Source: Kudoa neothunni
Taxonomy: Eukaryota > Cnidaria
Assembly (NCBI GenBank): GCA_964304625.1
Contig: OZ199838.1
Location: 14,756,001-14,820,000 of the forward strand
Direction of reading: 5' to 3'
DNA: 64,000 nt
In this document: positions 24,412-38,188 of the stretch, one piece after another
How positions within the stretch are numbered: position 1 is the stretch's first letter
Layout of the letters: every line of letters begins with the position of its first letter
The notes under the pieces: model-generated
The model's input: the letters and a program-made list of their open reading frames with translations, nothing else
Database searches by the model: none
Told to the model about the DNA's origin: nothing
Position numbers and translations under genes: made by a program

Positions 24412-25687
24412 GTCGTGAGAGTTTAGTGTTAAACTAGCATTATCTTTACTGATAAATTTAACGTAGAGTGAGACTGTTGTCACATTATTTCCAAAATATC
24501 GCCGGTTTAAATATTTAAAATATATTTCTATTCTAAAATTAAAAAGCGAACATCTTATTCGATATATGCGCTCTATAATTTAATAAGATGTTTCGATTTG
24601 CAATGAAGAAATACGAAAATTAATGATTAATTAATTCAGTGTCACGTGCGAATAGTTTTATGTTGAAATTCATAAAGCTTTTTGAATTATTCGACAAATT
24701 TCGAGTGGTTCTAACCACAAAATGACAATTACACTGAGATTAGGAAATTAAAAAGTTCGATGAATTCATAATTATGTAAAACAAAAAGCCGTATGCTATG
24801 AGAACAAAATCAACACGTCAGCTATTAATATTGAGTCCTAATCCTTTCAAAATGTACCAAATATTATATATTGTGAACACAACATATTTTCTAATATTTC
24901 CAAAAAAGTTTTCAACATCGATCAGTATTTTAAAAAACAATAAAAAATATGGTTGTACGCATGTCGAATCATCAAAAACAGATATTAAGGATTTAGTAGG
25001 ATGAGCTGTGTTCCTGAGAAATTCAACAGTAATTGTTTATTGCGGGGTATAAGAAGAAACTAATTTAAATTTTAGAATATTCATGAACTACAGTCTGACT
25101 GTATATATTTCAAACAAGTTGGTACTTTTAAAACAGTCCATTGAGGAAGCAGATTAATGATCATAAGCTTTAACAACAAAATTAATCGAACGTGATATTA
25201 TTCACATCTCTTGATCAAGAACAATATCGATATCAAATTATCAAGTATTATAAATTGGAATTTTTACGAATTTTTCTGATTAGCAGATTATTTCCAAATT
25301 AAAATTTTATATAACTAGTTGGCGTTATAATTTTGCAATATTTCTAATTGTGTAGAATTTAAATTTACATACGAATTTTCATGAAAGATATTTTGAGCTT
25401 TATGGTGCCTATAAGAGTAACTTGAACGCTGATGTTAATCTGATTATGGCCACACAACACTGTGGAGAGAAGCTCCCAAACGTAGGATTAAATATCAAAC
25501 ATGATTATAACATTTATTTTGTAACGGTTAATTATGGTGAAGCTGAAAAAGTATAGCTATCCACATTAAATTAACCCTGAAACTTAATGCGTAGATTGTT
25601 ATGAAGTACGTGCCAACTCACACGGAGGGTGCTCGAGGTTAATTCCATCAATACGAAGGTTGTTGTTCGGAAGCGCAATATTTAAAA
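24412..25687. other. Intergenic DNA upstream of malate dehydrogenase
   Basis: No exon or repeat recognised. The promoter of the malate dehydrogenase gene should lie at its right end, but no clear core element is visible. Confidence 0.5.
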
Positions 25688-26845
25688 ATGAGCAGTAGGG
25701 TGACTGTGTTAATTACTGGAGCAGCTGGCCAAATCGCCTATTCACTTATTCCACTCATCGGAAATGGTTTGACCTTTGGCCCCAATACTGTATTACATGT
25801 AGTGGGTTTGAATTTGTTGTGACCAATTCACTTAAGATGGTGGATCTTGTGCTCTTTGATATTCCAGTTTGTGAAACAGTGTTGGGTGGTGTCAACATGG
25901 AAATCACTGATTCGTTGTACAAATACATCCATTGTAAGTGTTGTTAGAAACTGGGTTAGTTTTCTCAATTCGATCAATATAAAGCGGTGAAAATCACAGT
26001 CGACCCAGAAGTTGCCTTCACAGATATCGATTATGCTTTCATGTTGGGAGCAGCACCAAGAAAAGCTGGCATGGATCGCGCCGATCTGCTCTCCAGAAAC
26101 GGCAGCATATTTGTGGAGCAAGGCAAATATTTGGAGAAGTTTGCAAAGAAAACCGTGAAAGTTTTGATTGTGGGCAATCCTGCAAACACCAACTGTTATG
26201 TAATGATGAAAAATGCACCGTCTATTCCAAAAGAGAATTTCTCCGCAATGACCAGATTGGATCACAATCGACTTATTGGTCAAGTAAGTGATTGGATTTG
26301 GTTAGGTTGTTCGGTTTCAGTAGCTTGAACTATTGGATTAGATTTCAAATAAAGCCTCTGTTAATTTCGGCCAAGTTCATCATCCTATCATTTGGGGTAA
26401 TCATTCTGGAACACAATATCCCGACTCTCGAAATATCCAGATCCAGATCGACAAGGACGGACATGGACACATGGTTCCAATTGCAGAGGTCATCACTGAC
26501 AGCAACTATCTTAAAAATGAACTTATAACCACTGTTGCCAAACGAGGAGAGGCTATTATTAACGCTCGAAAACTTTCTAGCGCTATGTCCGCTGCAAAAG
26601 CAGCCTCCGACCAAATGAATAACTGGGTGTTAGGAACCAAACCAGGTGAATGGGTGTCTATGGCTGTCTACAGCAATGGAGAATACGATATCGCTAAAGA
26701 TATCTATTTTAGTTTCCCAGTCACTTGTAAAGATGGAAAATATACCATCGTTGGAGGCATCGAAATTGATGATAACTCCCGAACCAGAATGCAGGCCACT
26801 CAGGATGAACTTCTTCATGAAAAGAAGGTTGCATTGTCTGGTTAA
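25688..26845 (+). CDS. MDH1: Cytosolic malate dehydrogenase, 4 exons
   Basis: NAD-dependent oxidation of malate to oxaloacetate in the cytosol, part of the malate-aspartate shuttle. Exons: 25688-25798, 25837-25933, 25985-26283 and 26342-26845; introns 38, 51 and 58 nt; 336 residues (human MDH1 334). The Rossmann motif [10 protein letters not shown] starts at residue 10. Substrate-binding arginines are in APRKAGMDR (Arg95, Arg101), and the catalytic pair is Asp162 in LTRLDHNR with Arg165 and His190 in [20 protein letters not shown] and [15 protein letters not shown] are also typical of the cytosolic branch. There is no N-terminal targeting extension and all key residues are present. The start is the only in-frame ATG before the nucleotide-binding motif. 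Confidence 0.97.
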
Positions 26846-29089
26846 ACTCTATGATTATCCACTTCATTTAATTTCCTTTGATCACATATTATCAGGTTGT
26901 CTTCGATAATTTCTCATTCTGGTCTTATTTTGCTGTTTATTTTATTCGCGGCAGAAATTTTAATTTTTACATTTATGACTGTCGGCAATTTTTTTGGATT
27001 AACTATTTTGAGGTGGGATTTCATTGATGGGTTAAGTTTTTTAGCGGAGGATTAAGTTATTGTGAGTTTACTTTGGGGAGAAAACCCTCCAACCAGCTGT
27101 TTTCATAGTGAATAATTCCTCTTCGTAACACCAACGTACACAGTCAATAAGGGTTACTGCGCGGGTGGATATTGCGCACTTTTCCTTACGTGCAGGGCTG
27201 CCAGCATGGTTTTGAAAAAGGCAGTGTCTACTGACCCGGCTGATTAGCATCACGTGCTTTATAAATTTACTTTAAGTTGGTATACCATTAAATTTAACAT
27301 TATAAATAAGTTTTCGATGATAAATATATCTAATAATTAAGTTTCAATGAAGAATAAGTAGGAAGATCTTATTTAGAAACGTATAGCATCGAGATTTTTA
27401 CGGTTAAATTCGTGAAACATTATATCCTTGCATAAAATATTATATTTCTGAATTAAAGAATTCACTGAGCGTAATTTTCCGTGAAAATTTAAACTTCATA
27501 TTCACATTTTCCAATGACGTAACCTTAGTGTTATATTGACTCTTAATAAGCATCTACCAATAATAGTGAGCAAATATATTTTATTCTATTTTCAAAAATA
27601 AGAAAATATTATTTATATCAGTCCGGTAATTTATCGATATTTAATTTCAATAAATTAACACTAGTGAGCTGGTTCACACGATTCTTAACATACAAATAGT
27701 TCATTTGGTCAAGCGACAAAGTAGTTAAACGTATTTACATCTAAAAATTTATTTATAAAAATTATATTAACTATTTAAATAAAATAAACATTTATTATTA
27801 TCCCAATTAATTAATTATACGTCTTCATTTAATTTTCAAAGAAACTATATAAATTATGATAGAATATTCTCAAACGCTGAGCTTATATAATGTTGGCTAC
27901 GCGTAAGATATCATAATTATCGTCAATAAGTTGATTTAAAAACGATACTCCTGAACAAATCCGTCTTATAATAACCAGTTTTGCTTATAAAGAGTCTTCA
28001 CTCTATTATTTAAATCACTGAATAATATTACAGATATAATTTCGTATAGCATTATAAAACTCGATCACATCGTTTTTGTGCGCTCTCAATGACGTTGCAA
28101 TTTAGTATGAAAATATTATTTTTGTCCTGAAATTCAAACCGTTAGATTCTCAACTTAAACTCTCAACAACGTTTTTTTAAACTTATCAATAACATAAAAA
28201 ACTATTCTCATTAGTGTTAACATCACTTTCTTCTACACTACTTTCGATGCTGTCCATTGTGTACGTATAACTACGCTACCCTGGGTACAAGCCTCATAAA
28301 ATACAACGTTACAGTTTTATATAGATACTATGGCAAATTAATGAATTATTTTATAATTTCAGACGAAAAATATAACAATACAATGCAGAATATAATAATA
28401 AAATCTGAATAGCATAATCTAGCTACATCGGTAATACGTCCCATCTGGAATGACCAACATATTAAATGTATGTTTTTAAACATTGTAATATAACAATCAT
28501 ACAACAACAAATCTTATTTTTCTTTTTATAGTATCAAAAAGTCGATACGATCATAGAACATATCTGCCGGACCAATTGACACTACCTTAAACAAACTCAA
28601 GTTTAAGTAAAAAACTCAAGTTCGAGAAAACATTCATTTAAAGTATAACAAGAAAGTAGAATCATATCTACTAAAGTTTTTAATCTTCTTCCTATTCCGG
28701 AATTACGTCCTCAGATATTAAATTTAAATTGATCGTGGTATTATTGCAATTTTTTGGCTCGAACACTCACTCATACTTAATGTCTAGTATAGATCAATAT
28801 ACTCACAATTAACTACTTCATAGTTCAGGATATATTTTGAAATAATGTTTAAATTTTCTAATAGTGTGCGGCAATGTCTACTGAGTAATTATGTAATCAT
28901 ATCACATTAAACAATCTAATGTGCTGTCGTTCAATATAGTAAAAATTTGAAACCTGCATGATATAATCTGAACAGGATACATTATTAAAAATATAAATAT
29001 TAATGCTACACATCAAAAAAATTTGTGTTATTAGTCGATGTTTACAATTTTTTAATAAAAACCCAAAATTTTGTAAAAAATGAAAAAAC
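26846..29089. other. Intergenic DNA, no gene seen
   Basis: The left end holds the malate dehydrogenase 3' region. A GC-richer patch at about 27060-27250 includes GGATATTGCGCACTTTTCC and CAGGGCTGCCA, reminiscent of Tigger and hAT ends, but no paired end was found. The remainder is AT-rich and featureless. Confidence 0.5.
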
Positions 29090-29735
29090 CCCCAATCCCT
29101 CGCAGCCCTGTGGCATGGTGACTGGACTCAATAACTGGAGGTATTTGGTTCGAATCCCGCTACCGATCAATGTACTGTTTCTGTACGAATGTGTTTCTAT
29201 TCCGTAATTAGAGCTATTGCAAGAATGCGATTGCACATAAGTGTAATTTCACCTACAGTTATAGTTGATCAAATCTAACAGGGGAGATTGAATCAGATGT
29301 TTGAATCGTCGGGGATGCACTAACAGGATTGAAATCTCTGTAAAGCCAAAGTCCCGAGGGATTTATGGATAGGATTTGGAGTGGTGGTTGCCATGAAGCG
29401 AGGATGTTTAGTGGGTTAAAATCCCGCATTATTGCAGAAAGATAAGGGGTAGATGTTACTCGTCCTGTGGTACCTCCAGTGTTAATGTTGTGGTTTAACT
29501 AACCATAACTCTACAACCTAATAAGTTGTTCCAGGGATTTTGTCTTGTAAACAAGAAAAAATCACATGATATACTTTTGAGAGAGATTCCGATTACATAG
29601 TATTGGTACATTGTGTTCGATGCTATCTCGGTGGCACAATTTTTCCATACATTCGAGGTATGAGTCTTGGAGCTCCGGTAACTCTCTCCCGGACCTCCTT
29701 TCGAGGAGTCATGAGATTGATAATCATAAATTTTT
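29090..29735 (+). mobile_element. Candidate tRNA-derived SINE
   Basis: The head contains GTGGCATGGTGACTGG (A-box-like) and, 28 nt further, GGTTCGAATCCCGC, a good RNA polymerase III B box at tRNA-like spacing. A second B-box-like GGGTTAAAATCCCGC occurs at about 29415, so the unit might be dimeric. The stretch is clearly more GC-rich than its flanks and ends near CCTTTCGAGGAGTCATGAG. No A-tail or target duplication could be fixed, and no second full copy lies in this window. Confidence 0.45.
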
Positions 29736-31663
29736 ATTGCTAAACTCCAAAAATGGCCTTTTACAATAGATTAATTTTATTCATTAATTTGGTTTGTTAG
29801 ACTCAAAATTTATGATTAATCGGCGAGTTATATTTATTTAATTCAACAAAAATATTCGGCAAAATCTTTTTATGATACGCGAAGATTGTAAAATTAATTT
29901 TTGGACAGTCATCAACAGATATTTAAAATAAAAAAATAAATAAAGTTCTAAGAACGTTAACTTTGAAAGAATGATGATTTTTATCAAAAAAAAATTTAAG
30001 AAATACATGATGACATTTATCACAAGATTCTTAAAATGTTGCAAATATTTTTACAGTAGGTAAGTAATCGATTTTATGTACTTTTACTTTTTCGTCTCCT
30101 ATATAAAGTATAAAGTATTAGAGTCGAACCAATCTTTGTAAACACGGAAGTTTATTCTATGTAATGAAAATTAATAATTAAAGTAAAAAAATGATTAATA
30201 ACGAAATTTTTTATAAAAAATAGGAATGATCGATTTTACGTAACTTTTCGACCCCAACCTTAATTTTCAAAATCCTTTGTATTAATTAATTACGTTCACA
30301 ATACCGTTGTAAATCATATATACACAAAACAATTTTATTATTTATCCATTATGTAAAAATTCGCGAATGAAAACTAACAATTCTTTCACATTTAGTGATT
30401 TTGATTCCGTACCTATTTTTGCTTGGAAAACCCCAAAAACAGTAATGTTGAATTGATTTCGTCATGTAAAGTAAATTCGGATTTACTCAAAAGGCACATT
30501 CTAGAAAAGTGATCAAATAATAATGTTTGGCTATAGCTTATAATTGATGAAAGGTACTATAGTCTAAAAACCGATTTATCATAGACGATTAAATGTGTAA
30601 CAAATTTAATAATGGAGTTCAATCAAAAAAAAATTATTACTTTTAGAATACTTTATGGTTATCGGTCGCGACTTAATTTAAAAATGGTCATTTTCATAGG
30701 TGTACTTCTATGCACTCAAAACTGTTACCATAACTAGTTGAACAAATTGAATGCTACTGCTGCAAGATCTACCGGTCTTTTTTATACAATTTATATAAAA
30801 TTATATTATTCAATGAACCAAACAATGTAAAATTATTTTAATATGTACGTATTTTCAAAGGTAAGCTTTGATTCATGTCTGGAATCCAATTCACATCTAG
30901 AAAAGAGATCTGAAATGATTTATGAGCTAATTTTATACGCCTATTCCTAGGTGTTGTTCAGATCGTCCTTTGATTAGCCATCACAAGAATTAACAATTTT
31001 TTAACGACAATAAAAGTTATCTCGTTCAATTTAAGTTCAATAATCAGGCAAGAGAGATGATGAAACATATAAAATATACCTAATGTTCCAAAACAGTAAT
31101 TTCAAAAATACTGTTAACATTTTATATGTACATCTCCGTATTTCAACTTTTAATACTGAAAATAATTTATATAACATCATTCTCGTATTTTTCCAAAAAT
31201 TCAACAAGTTAACTATTATCTCTCAAAATAAATAATTTATTTTTCAAAGTCCAACCACATTCTTGAAAATAATAGCGATCTAAATACACGGGCACCAGAT
31301 TTTCTTCAAGTTTTGTTAAAAAGATAGAAATATTTTTAAAAATTAATAATTATGAACCTTATTATAATACTACTTCAATCGAAAATATTTTAATCGCCCG
31401 CGCACGCATTAAAATACATAAAAGCGGTCATTTCAATGGTGCATTTCAGTAACTTATGTTTGGCCACAAGGGGATTACGGAAAAATTGATTACCTATCGC
31501 AATTAATTATTTTTAGATTAATCTGGATATAAAAATGGAATAGAATATTTTCACTAGGAAATTCTGATGTTAATAGCTTTAAAATGAATCAATCTTATTT
31601 GATCTGTTTAAAAAATAGATTAAACGCCTCATATTAAATAAACGCTCCAATGAAGTTTATGAT
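29736..31663. other. Intergenic DNA, no gene seen
   Basis: AT-rich; no exon, RNA gene or repeat boundary that I can support. Confidence 0.5.
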
Positions 31664-32547
31664 ATGGCGAAAACTCGCCTGCATGTGCGCGCATTGCGAT
31701 ATAATTTCTCGCATTTTTGTTTGTTCTTAACTTTGTTTAGCTAGTATTTCCATGGATGAACCCATAAATAAACAAACAGATTTTATTATATTAAAAACTC
31801 AAAGGGGAAAAGATAAAATCTTTTATAGAGGTTTTTTGTGCCAAGAATTTGGATAAAACAAATATTCAATATTGGAGATGTGACGTAAGAAACTGTAAAG
31901 GAAGGTTGTCCACTAGTCCTATTGATAACATTCAAAATATTCAGGATAGAGGTTTCCATAATCATGTTGTTCCTGATGAAGAAGTTAAAAAAAAGTTTTT
32001 AATAATAACATAAAATGTCTTTCTGAAAATAGCCACTACCCAACAAATGAAGTTTATTCATTCTCGATAATGAAACAGAATAGCAACGAGTTGTCTATCA
32101 TTAACAAGAAGAATATTTATAAGAATATTCAAAACGTTAGAAAAAGAAAAAATATTCTGTTGATTTGGAAACTAATTTATGTGAACAAAATATCTTAACC
32201 CATAGACAAGAGAAATTCTTTGTATTTGATTCTGGTTCCCTATCTGATAACAGAATGGTTATTTTCGCTACAAATATTAATATTGTTCATTTGAAAAATC
32301 GCGATACATGGATCTATGAAGGCACATTCAAAGTAACTCCAAAAGAATTTGAACAACTGTATATAATTCACGGAATAGTGTTCAATGAAATTTTCCCACT
32401 TGTTTATGTTCTAATGAATGGCAAATCGCAAAAATGTTATGAACTCGTTTTCAGTACCTTAAAGGAAACAACAGACATCAGATTTCTGGAAAATTTTATA
32501 ATCAACTTTGAAAATCCTCTATGGATGCCTTTAAAATCATCAAGTAC

Positions 32548-32584
<37 letters not shown>

Positions 32585-33231
32585 TTATGCCTTTTTCATT
32601 TTGGACAATGTATATGGAGAAAAATCCAAAAGCTTGGGTTGGCTTCAAAATATCAGGATAACCTTGATTTTTGTCTTTATAGGGGTTTTCAAGCTTTATC
32701 GCCAATTTGTCAAGCAATTATGTCGATTCTTATTCGAATGATTCTTCCGTAAAACAATTCATAGATTATTTTGTCAAAAATTTTATCAAACATTTCAAGT
32801 ATGAGCGTATTCAATGGAACGCCTATGAAAGAATAATGGAAGACATAATCTAACTTCAAATGTTGCCGAAATATTTCACCATCACTTTTATGCTCGATTC
32901 AAGCAATCTCATTCTGATATGGTAACCTTTGTCGAAAAACTGTTACAAACTCAAAGTGTTGTGGATACAGACATAATTGTTTTGTTTTGCAATCCACACT
33001 CAAATAAAAATTCAAAATATAAGGACAAATTAAGGAAACTTAAAGATGTTTGCTCCAATTACGGTCGATATTATGAAACAATATCCAAAATATATAATTG
33101 GAAAATGGGATAGGTAGGTATATAAATATATATGCATTTAATTTATTATTTTTATTGGTTTTTTAAATACTTTTATCGTGTCAATATATTCATGCGCGCG
33201 CAACTATGTGTAGACAAGTTTTCGCTATGCG
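31664..33231 (+). mobile_element. MULE (Mutator-like) transposon with FLYWCH zinc finger, decayed
   Basis: Coding remains run from an ATG at 31752 to 33113. First comes a FLYWCH-type zinc finger (KIFYRGF, then YWRCDVRNCKGRLS and HNH). The MULE transposase core follows at 32165-32752: WIYEGTFKVTPKEFEQLYII (the usual DGTF is EGTF here), PLVYVLMNGKSQKCYELVFS, NFENPL and CLFHFGQCIWRKIQKLGL. The downstream region (32850-33113) has NLTSNVAEIFHHHFYARF and then FVEKLLQTQSVVDTD. Frames shift near the T run before CAKNLDK, after the finger, at an (AT)n expansion inside the core and again after 32750, so the copy is dead. Imperfect terminal repeats GGCGAAAACTCGCCTGCATG (31666) and, reversed, AGCGAAAACTTGTCTACACA (33227) bound it. 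Confidence 0.8.
32553..32583 (+). repeat. (AT)n microsatellite
   Basis: About 15 AT units, lying inside the transposase core of the MULE between the DFE-like and CxFHF segments. In the open frame it reads as alternating Ile and Tyr. Confidence 0.95.
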
Positions 33232-34802
33232 AATGTAAGATGAAACGAAGAAATATCTTTCATTTTAAATGGATGTTACGCATAAGTTACTTAAAAAAAT
33301 AATAAATAATAACATAGTAATGCATAATTATTTGTTAAAGTAAGCGGAAAAAAGTTTTAACATAAAAATAATGATTATATATCAACTTGTATGAACTGAC
33401 GTTACCGAAGAGATTACTATTTTCATATTGATAGCGAATAAAAACTTCTCTATTATATAAACGATCAAACTTACGTAATAATTTGATAATATAGTAGATT
33501 ATTTGGTTTTTGTTAGGAGTATACCGTCAAAAAATTAAATCTCAAGATATATCTAATGATAATTTTAATACTGCATAAATGGTTGCATCAACTCCGTTAT
33601 TATCGGTTGAATAAGTACCACTAACTATTTTTATGCTTTGGTTGGTTTCTACGATTTTTTAAGACTGCGGAGCTAAAAATCGGTTTTGTTATCTCCAAAA
33701 AGCACTATAAAAGACGATATTTTTCATTGCCATTAAAAGATAAAAAATATTATGACGTTCTTGTTGACATTTAGTTTAACTCTTCTATGTATTTTATGTT
33801 GACTTAACTCTATTAATTAATTTTAGACGCTATGAGTGTGATAAATCATGATCCAAATGCAAACGTAATATTAGATATTGAATCACACAAAGCGTTCTCA
33901 ATTTTATTTATATTTACACAGTTTTCATTGCACAATTTGGCAACAATACAACTAAATGAAACATTCAGAAATCTATATAGGATTTACTCCCCAAGTCATT
34001 TGCATGTAAACCTCGAAATTATCTAAAATAAAACGCATAAAAATATTTATGTGTAGAGGTACTTTATCAGTAAAGTTAGATTAGATTTAAGAAGATTTGT
34101 AAACAATTACCCGGAACCGAGTCGAATTTGTGGGATCTATGCTGAATGTCTTGGAACTTTAAGTATAATGAATTGACCAAAATAATTCTAATTGATTAAA
34201 TATATTTTAGTAATTACATTTAATCATCCACGATCTACTTTTCCATGCATTGTAAAAGTTGCTTTAGAAATTTACTTTTGATAGAATGATAGGGGATCGA
34301 ATATATCAATTGTGTTAGCCATGCAAAGCAATTTAACCCTCCGCTAAATGATGTACATTATAATATGCTAAAAAACACTCTGATATAATTTTTCTGAATT
34401 TAAATCTAAAAATATGTAACTTTTTTATAGTATCGAAGACAATGTTACGAGGTATCAGCGGAGTATTGTGAGGTATGTTGTTACTATTGGATTTATTAAA
34501 ACAAATAATCCTTCTAAAGTTCAATATCGATTATTAATGAAAAGTCACTTAACAATATGATTATTATTACTAATTATGAAGTTATGCATTAAGATTCTAA
34601 TTTTTAGGGAATTATGAGGCACATTTATGAGCAATTCATCTCCGGCTGAAAGGAATTATGATGTTTATCAATTAACGACACAAATATTTTACAAATACTC
34701 GGCTATAAAATTTTTCCATAGTTGTTCATTTGTCTTTTTTGCAGAAAGAAAATAGTGTACCTTATTTATTGTTTGATAGCAGATCTAAAACTTTTGGCAT
34801 TG
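33232..34802. other. Intergenic DNA, no gene seen
   Basis: AT-rich. The short ORFs at 33832-34026 and 34333-34524 have no recognisable content and look like chance. Confidence 0.5.
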
Positions 34803-36588
34803 GCTATTTTCACGGTAAAGAATATCTCCTAGAATAGCTGAGATATTACAAACCTGATTTCACATTTGTGTTAAGCTATTTTTTGTTTCCTTGGAAGTAA
34901 AGTTTCATAAAGTTATATTTTTATAAAAATTCGCAGGTGAGTTTGAGCATTAAATCGTGGTTCGTTCTTTAAATCCGCCTACGTATAAGCCTTTTATTTA
35001 AAATAATACATAGTGAAGCTTTTATTTTGAGGTGAAAATGCTTTTTAAATATTCTATGTGCTTGTTGAATTTAAGTTGCGCATGATTTCTCCATTGCGCT
35101 TACTTAACAGATGCGATGCTCTGGGTAGTCGATTAAATAAAATAAAACGTTATAAATGTTGTTAACCTTATTTAAAATTATGTATTTCTTTTTTAAAATG
35201 TATTGACATATGTATATTGCTACTGCATCTCACAGATCATCCGACGACTAATATTTATTTAATATTTCACGAGGCTATATTTAAACTAAATTATACTTAA
35301 ATGGTGATAGATATTTTAAATTTTCCATTATTTTTACATCATAATTTCACTTGTTTTTTGGATGCTCAATAATGTTATTCTATTACTATCGAATACATTA
35401 AATTTTGATGGAAAATTTATACCAATGAATGGTGGTTAGAAACCTTGGTTTCATTAAATATCCAAATAGTCACGATTTTACAATTCCTAATATTTGGCGC
35501 CTGAGAATTCTTTAGACGGGATTGTGGTTAGCCATTTCAGATACTAAGGTTTATTCAAGTTTATATTGCTGGCATGTAATAAATCAATTTTAAATTTTAT
35601 TTAAATATTCATTATCCGGAATAAACATTAATAAAAATTTTTAAATTTAAAATATTTGAGTAGCAATCTTACCTCAAGAGAAACTATACGCAACATTCTC
35701 TAAGTGTTATTTTCGTGTTATAGTCACGTTTCACCAAAATATTTTTAATGTCAAAATTTTGTAGATAAGTAAATTATTGCTATTACATTGAAATTTTCAT
35801 GTCTTACCATGATTCTTTATGACATTTTGATTGATTGGTGATTTTTTCTAGGCGAGGACTATGTAAGTTGCCGCTATACTTTTCTGAAAATAACGTTAAT
35901 ATTCAACAAATATTAACAATTGTTTGGTAGCTTGTTAAAATATCGAAATTAATCCCTGTTTTAATTCCACCATTTCTTTATCAATTCTATGCGTTGATTA
36001 TCAATGGGTACAAACTTTTCTCATTATACATTACTGTGGTTGATACAGAGAAAACCTCTTCGAATTCTATTTCATAAAGTTTGGTTTAAGGAACTACATT
36101 ATTTTAAAATTTTAGGCATTAAATTTATATAGAAATTCTATAGTTAGATAAAAAATGATTTCTTACTCTCAAAATTCGAGAATTGGAAACTGTAAACATT
36201 ATCATCTAAATTTATTGTACGTTAAACTCGCCAATTTTACATGAAATCCAACAAATACATTCGAAAATTCTTTTTAAAATCAACAGTTTTGCAGCATTGC
36301 AAACGACGTTTCGCATGTATTAGACAAGGCTACCTTTGCAGGCTAGAACGCACGGCGTACGTGCTTCACGACTAAAACCCCTAAACTTAATAGAAGTATG
36401 GAAAATGTCATTTTCATCATTTAAGAAATATTTCACACGCTAGCATATTTATGAATATGTGTATTATAAGTGAATTCAATAAATTTTGTATAAATGAGGA
36501 AATTCACATAGATTTACACATTAATGAAATCAGTTTTGTAATATCTCAGCTAATCTAGGAGATATTCTTTACCGTAAGAATAGCTACT
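34803..36588. repeat. Foldback element with inverted arms of about 70 bp
   Basis: Bases 34803-34870 and 36518-36588 are inverted copies. Both carry ACGGTAAAGAATATCTCCTAGA and GCTGAGATATTACAAA in the same order once one arm is reversed. The 1.65-kb spacer has no recognisable coding sequence. It is probably another non-autonomous long-TIR element; true outer ends and target duplication are not clear. Confidence 0.65.
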
Positions 36589-36805
36589 ACAACATTTTTT
36601 CTCAATTAAAATTATAAATCTCCTGCGTTATATTTGGGCACGCGCTTGAGCGAAGGGGAAAATAGCGAGGTTTCTACGTGAGCATCTATAAATAATATAA
36701 ATCGATCATAAATATACTTTGTGAACATAAATTAATTAATCATCCATTTATAATTAAAAAATTTTTTGTGGATATATTTTTTGCTTCACATTTATGAATC
36801 AGGAT

Positions 36806-38188
36806 CAGGGGTTAGGAATAATTGATTGTTGTTGATAAAAATCAATTATTGATTTTGCAGTCAATTAATTTTGATTGTAATCAGTCAAAATCAATGATTA
36901 CAATTAATTTCAATTATTAAAATTTTTCCAAAGGTATATTTTCATACTAATTGTTAATATTTTCAATCAAACCCAAATCTAACTCAATATTTTAAATATA
37001 TTTTAATCAAAAAACTATTCAGTACAAGAACGTTTTACATTCGAGATAATAATCAAAACCCACATGATTAAAAAAGTTGAAGCTAGATTCTTATTTATCA
37101 AATCTATCAGTCTTTAATATAAAAATCGAAATAAAAATTTCTAATAACTATATTTTCGTTATTATCATTATTTTCTTAATACGAATAAAAATATTTTTTC
37201 TAGTAAAACAAAAAAAAATTGTTTAACCCTAAAATTAAACTAATACATTAACGCAAAGCGTCAGTTTATACAGAAAACCTTATTAATGTCAATGATTTTA
37301 ACGAAAACACTTGTAATAAACGGTTAATCATTTTTATTATGTTCAATATTAATTGATCAAGGTTATAATTGATTCCGTCTTATATTATCGTCTATTATAG
37401 AAAAATTAAATATAAAATCGAGACAAAAACATGGAACAATAATAAATGATACATGATACAATACTAGATCATAATACTACCGTAATATAATGATAAAGAT
37501 AAGATAAGAGAAGAGAAGAGAAGACAAAAATACTTCAAATGTGTGAATTTTAAGAGATGATTCAATTTTTCGTTTCAAAAATCTAGACTTTTATTAAAAA
37601 TATTTTATCCGTATTGACCTAATAAATGTGAAAAGGAGATATTGAAGGTTTTTAATGTTGCATAAATTGATGGTCGAATCCAAAAATTCGTATTCAATTA
37701 ATAACTTAGAAAGAGTAGAAACTTGTGCTAGAAATTTTTGGTTACATATTAATTGGAGTCTTAGTTGGTCAATATTTACATTAAATTAAATAATTATTTT
37801 AGATATTAGAAGACTTTTAAGAATTAGTCGTTACGACCAACCAAAATTCGGTCATGTGAATCTGGCACTAGATATGAAGATGCATTGTTTAATCCAAATT
37901 AAGTTTAAAAATCAAAATATATTCACGCTATGATTATGAGAAATATCGTTTGTTTATAAAATATCTTTTAAAGGGTTTAGAAAAATAGACGTAGCTTACA
38001 ATTTAAATAAGAATGAAAATCGGACAATTATAAATCATTAAAAACATGATGTTGCGAAATTTAAAACACAAATGGATGGATTCAAAGATAAAAATAATTA
38101 TAGTAAAAAAGAATTTTCATTATTTTGTATTAATTAAAATTATCATAATTGAGAGTAATTTTAGACCAATTAATTTTTTCCACCCTTG
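36806..38188. mobile_element. hAT-like non-autonomous element
   Basis: Left end CAGGGGTTAGGAATAATTGA and reversed right end CAAGGGTGGAAAAAATTAAT are inverted repeats of the CAGGGGTGG type found in hAT elements. The flanks AATCAGGAT (left) and ATTCAGGAT (right) agree at eight of nine positions, consistent with an 8-bp target duplication. The 1.38-kb interior is AT-rich, with many short inverted TCAATTAATTGA-like words near the left end and no transposase. A (GATAA/GAGAA)n purine tract lies at about 37497-37526. Confidence 0.55.

Noticed and set aside
27060-27250. Additional Tigger or hAT element
   Set aside because: Isolated end-like words occur but no inverted partner or target duplication could be found.
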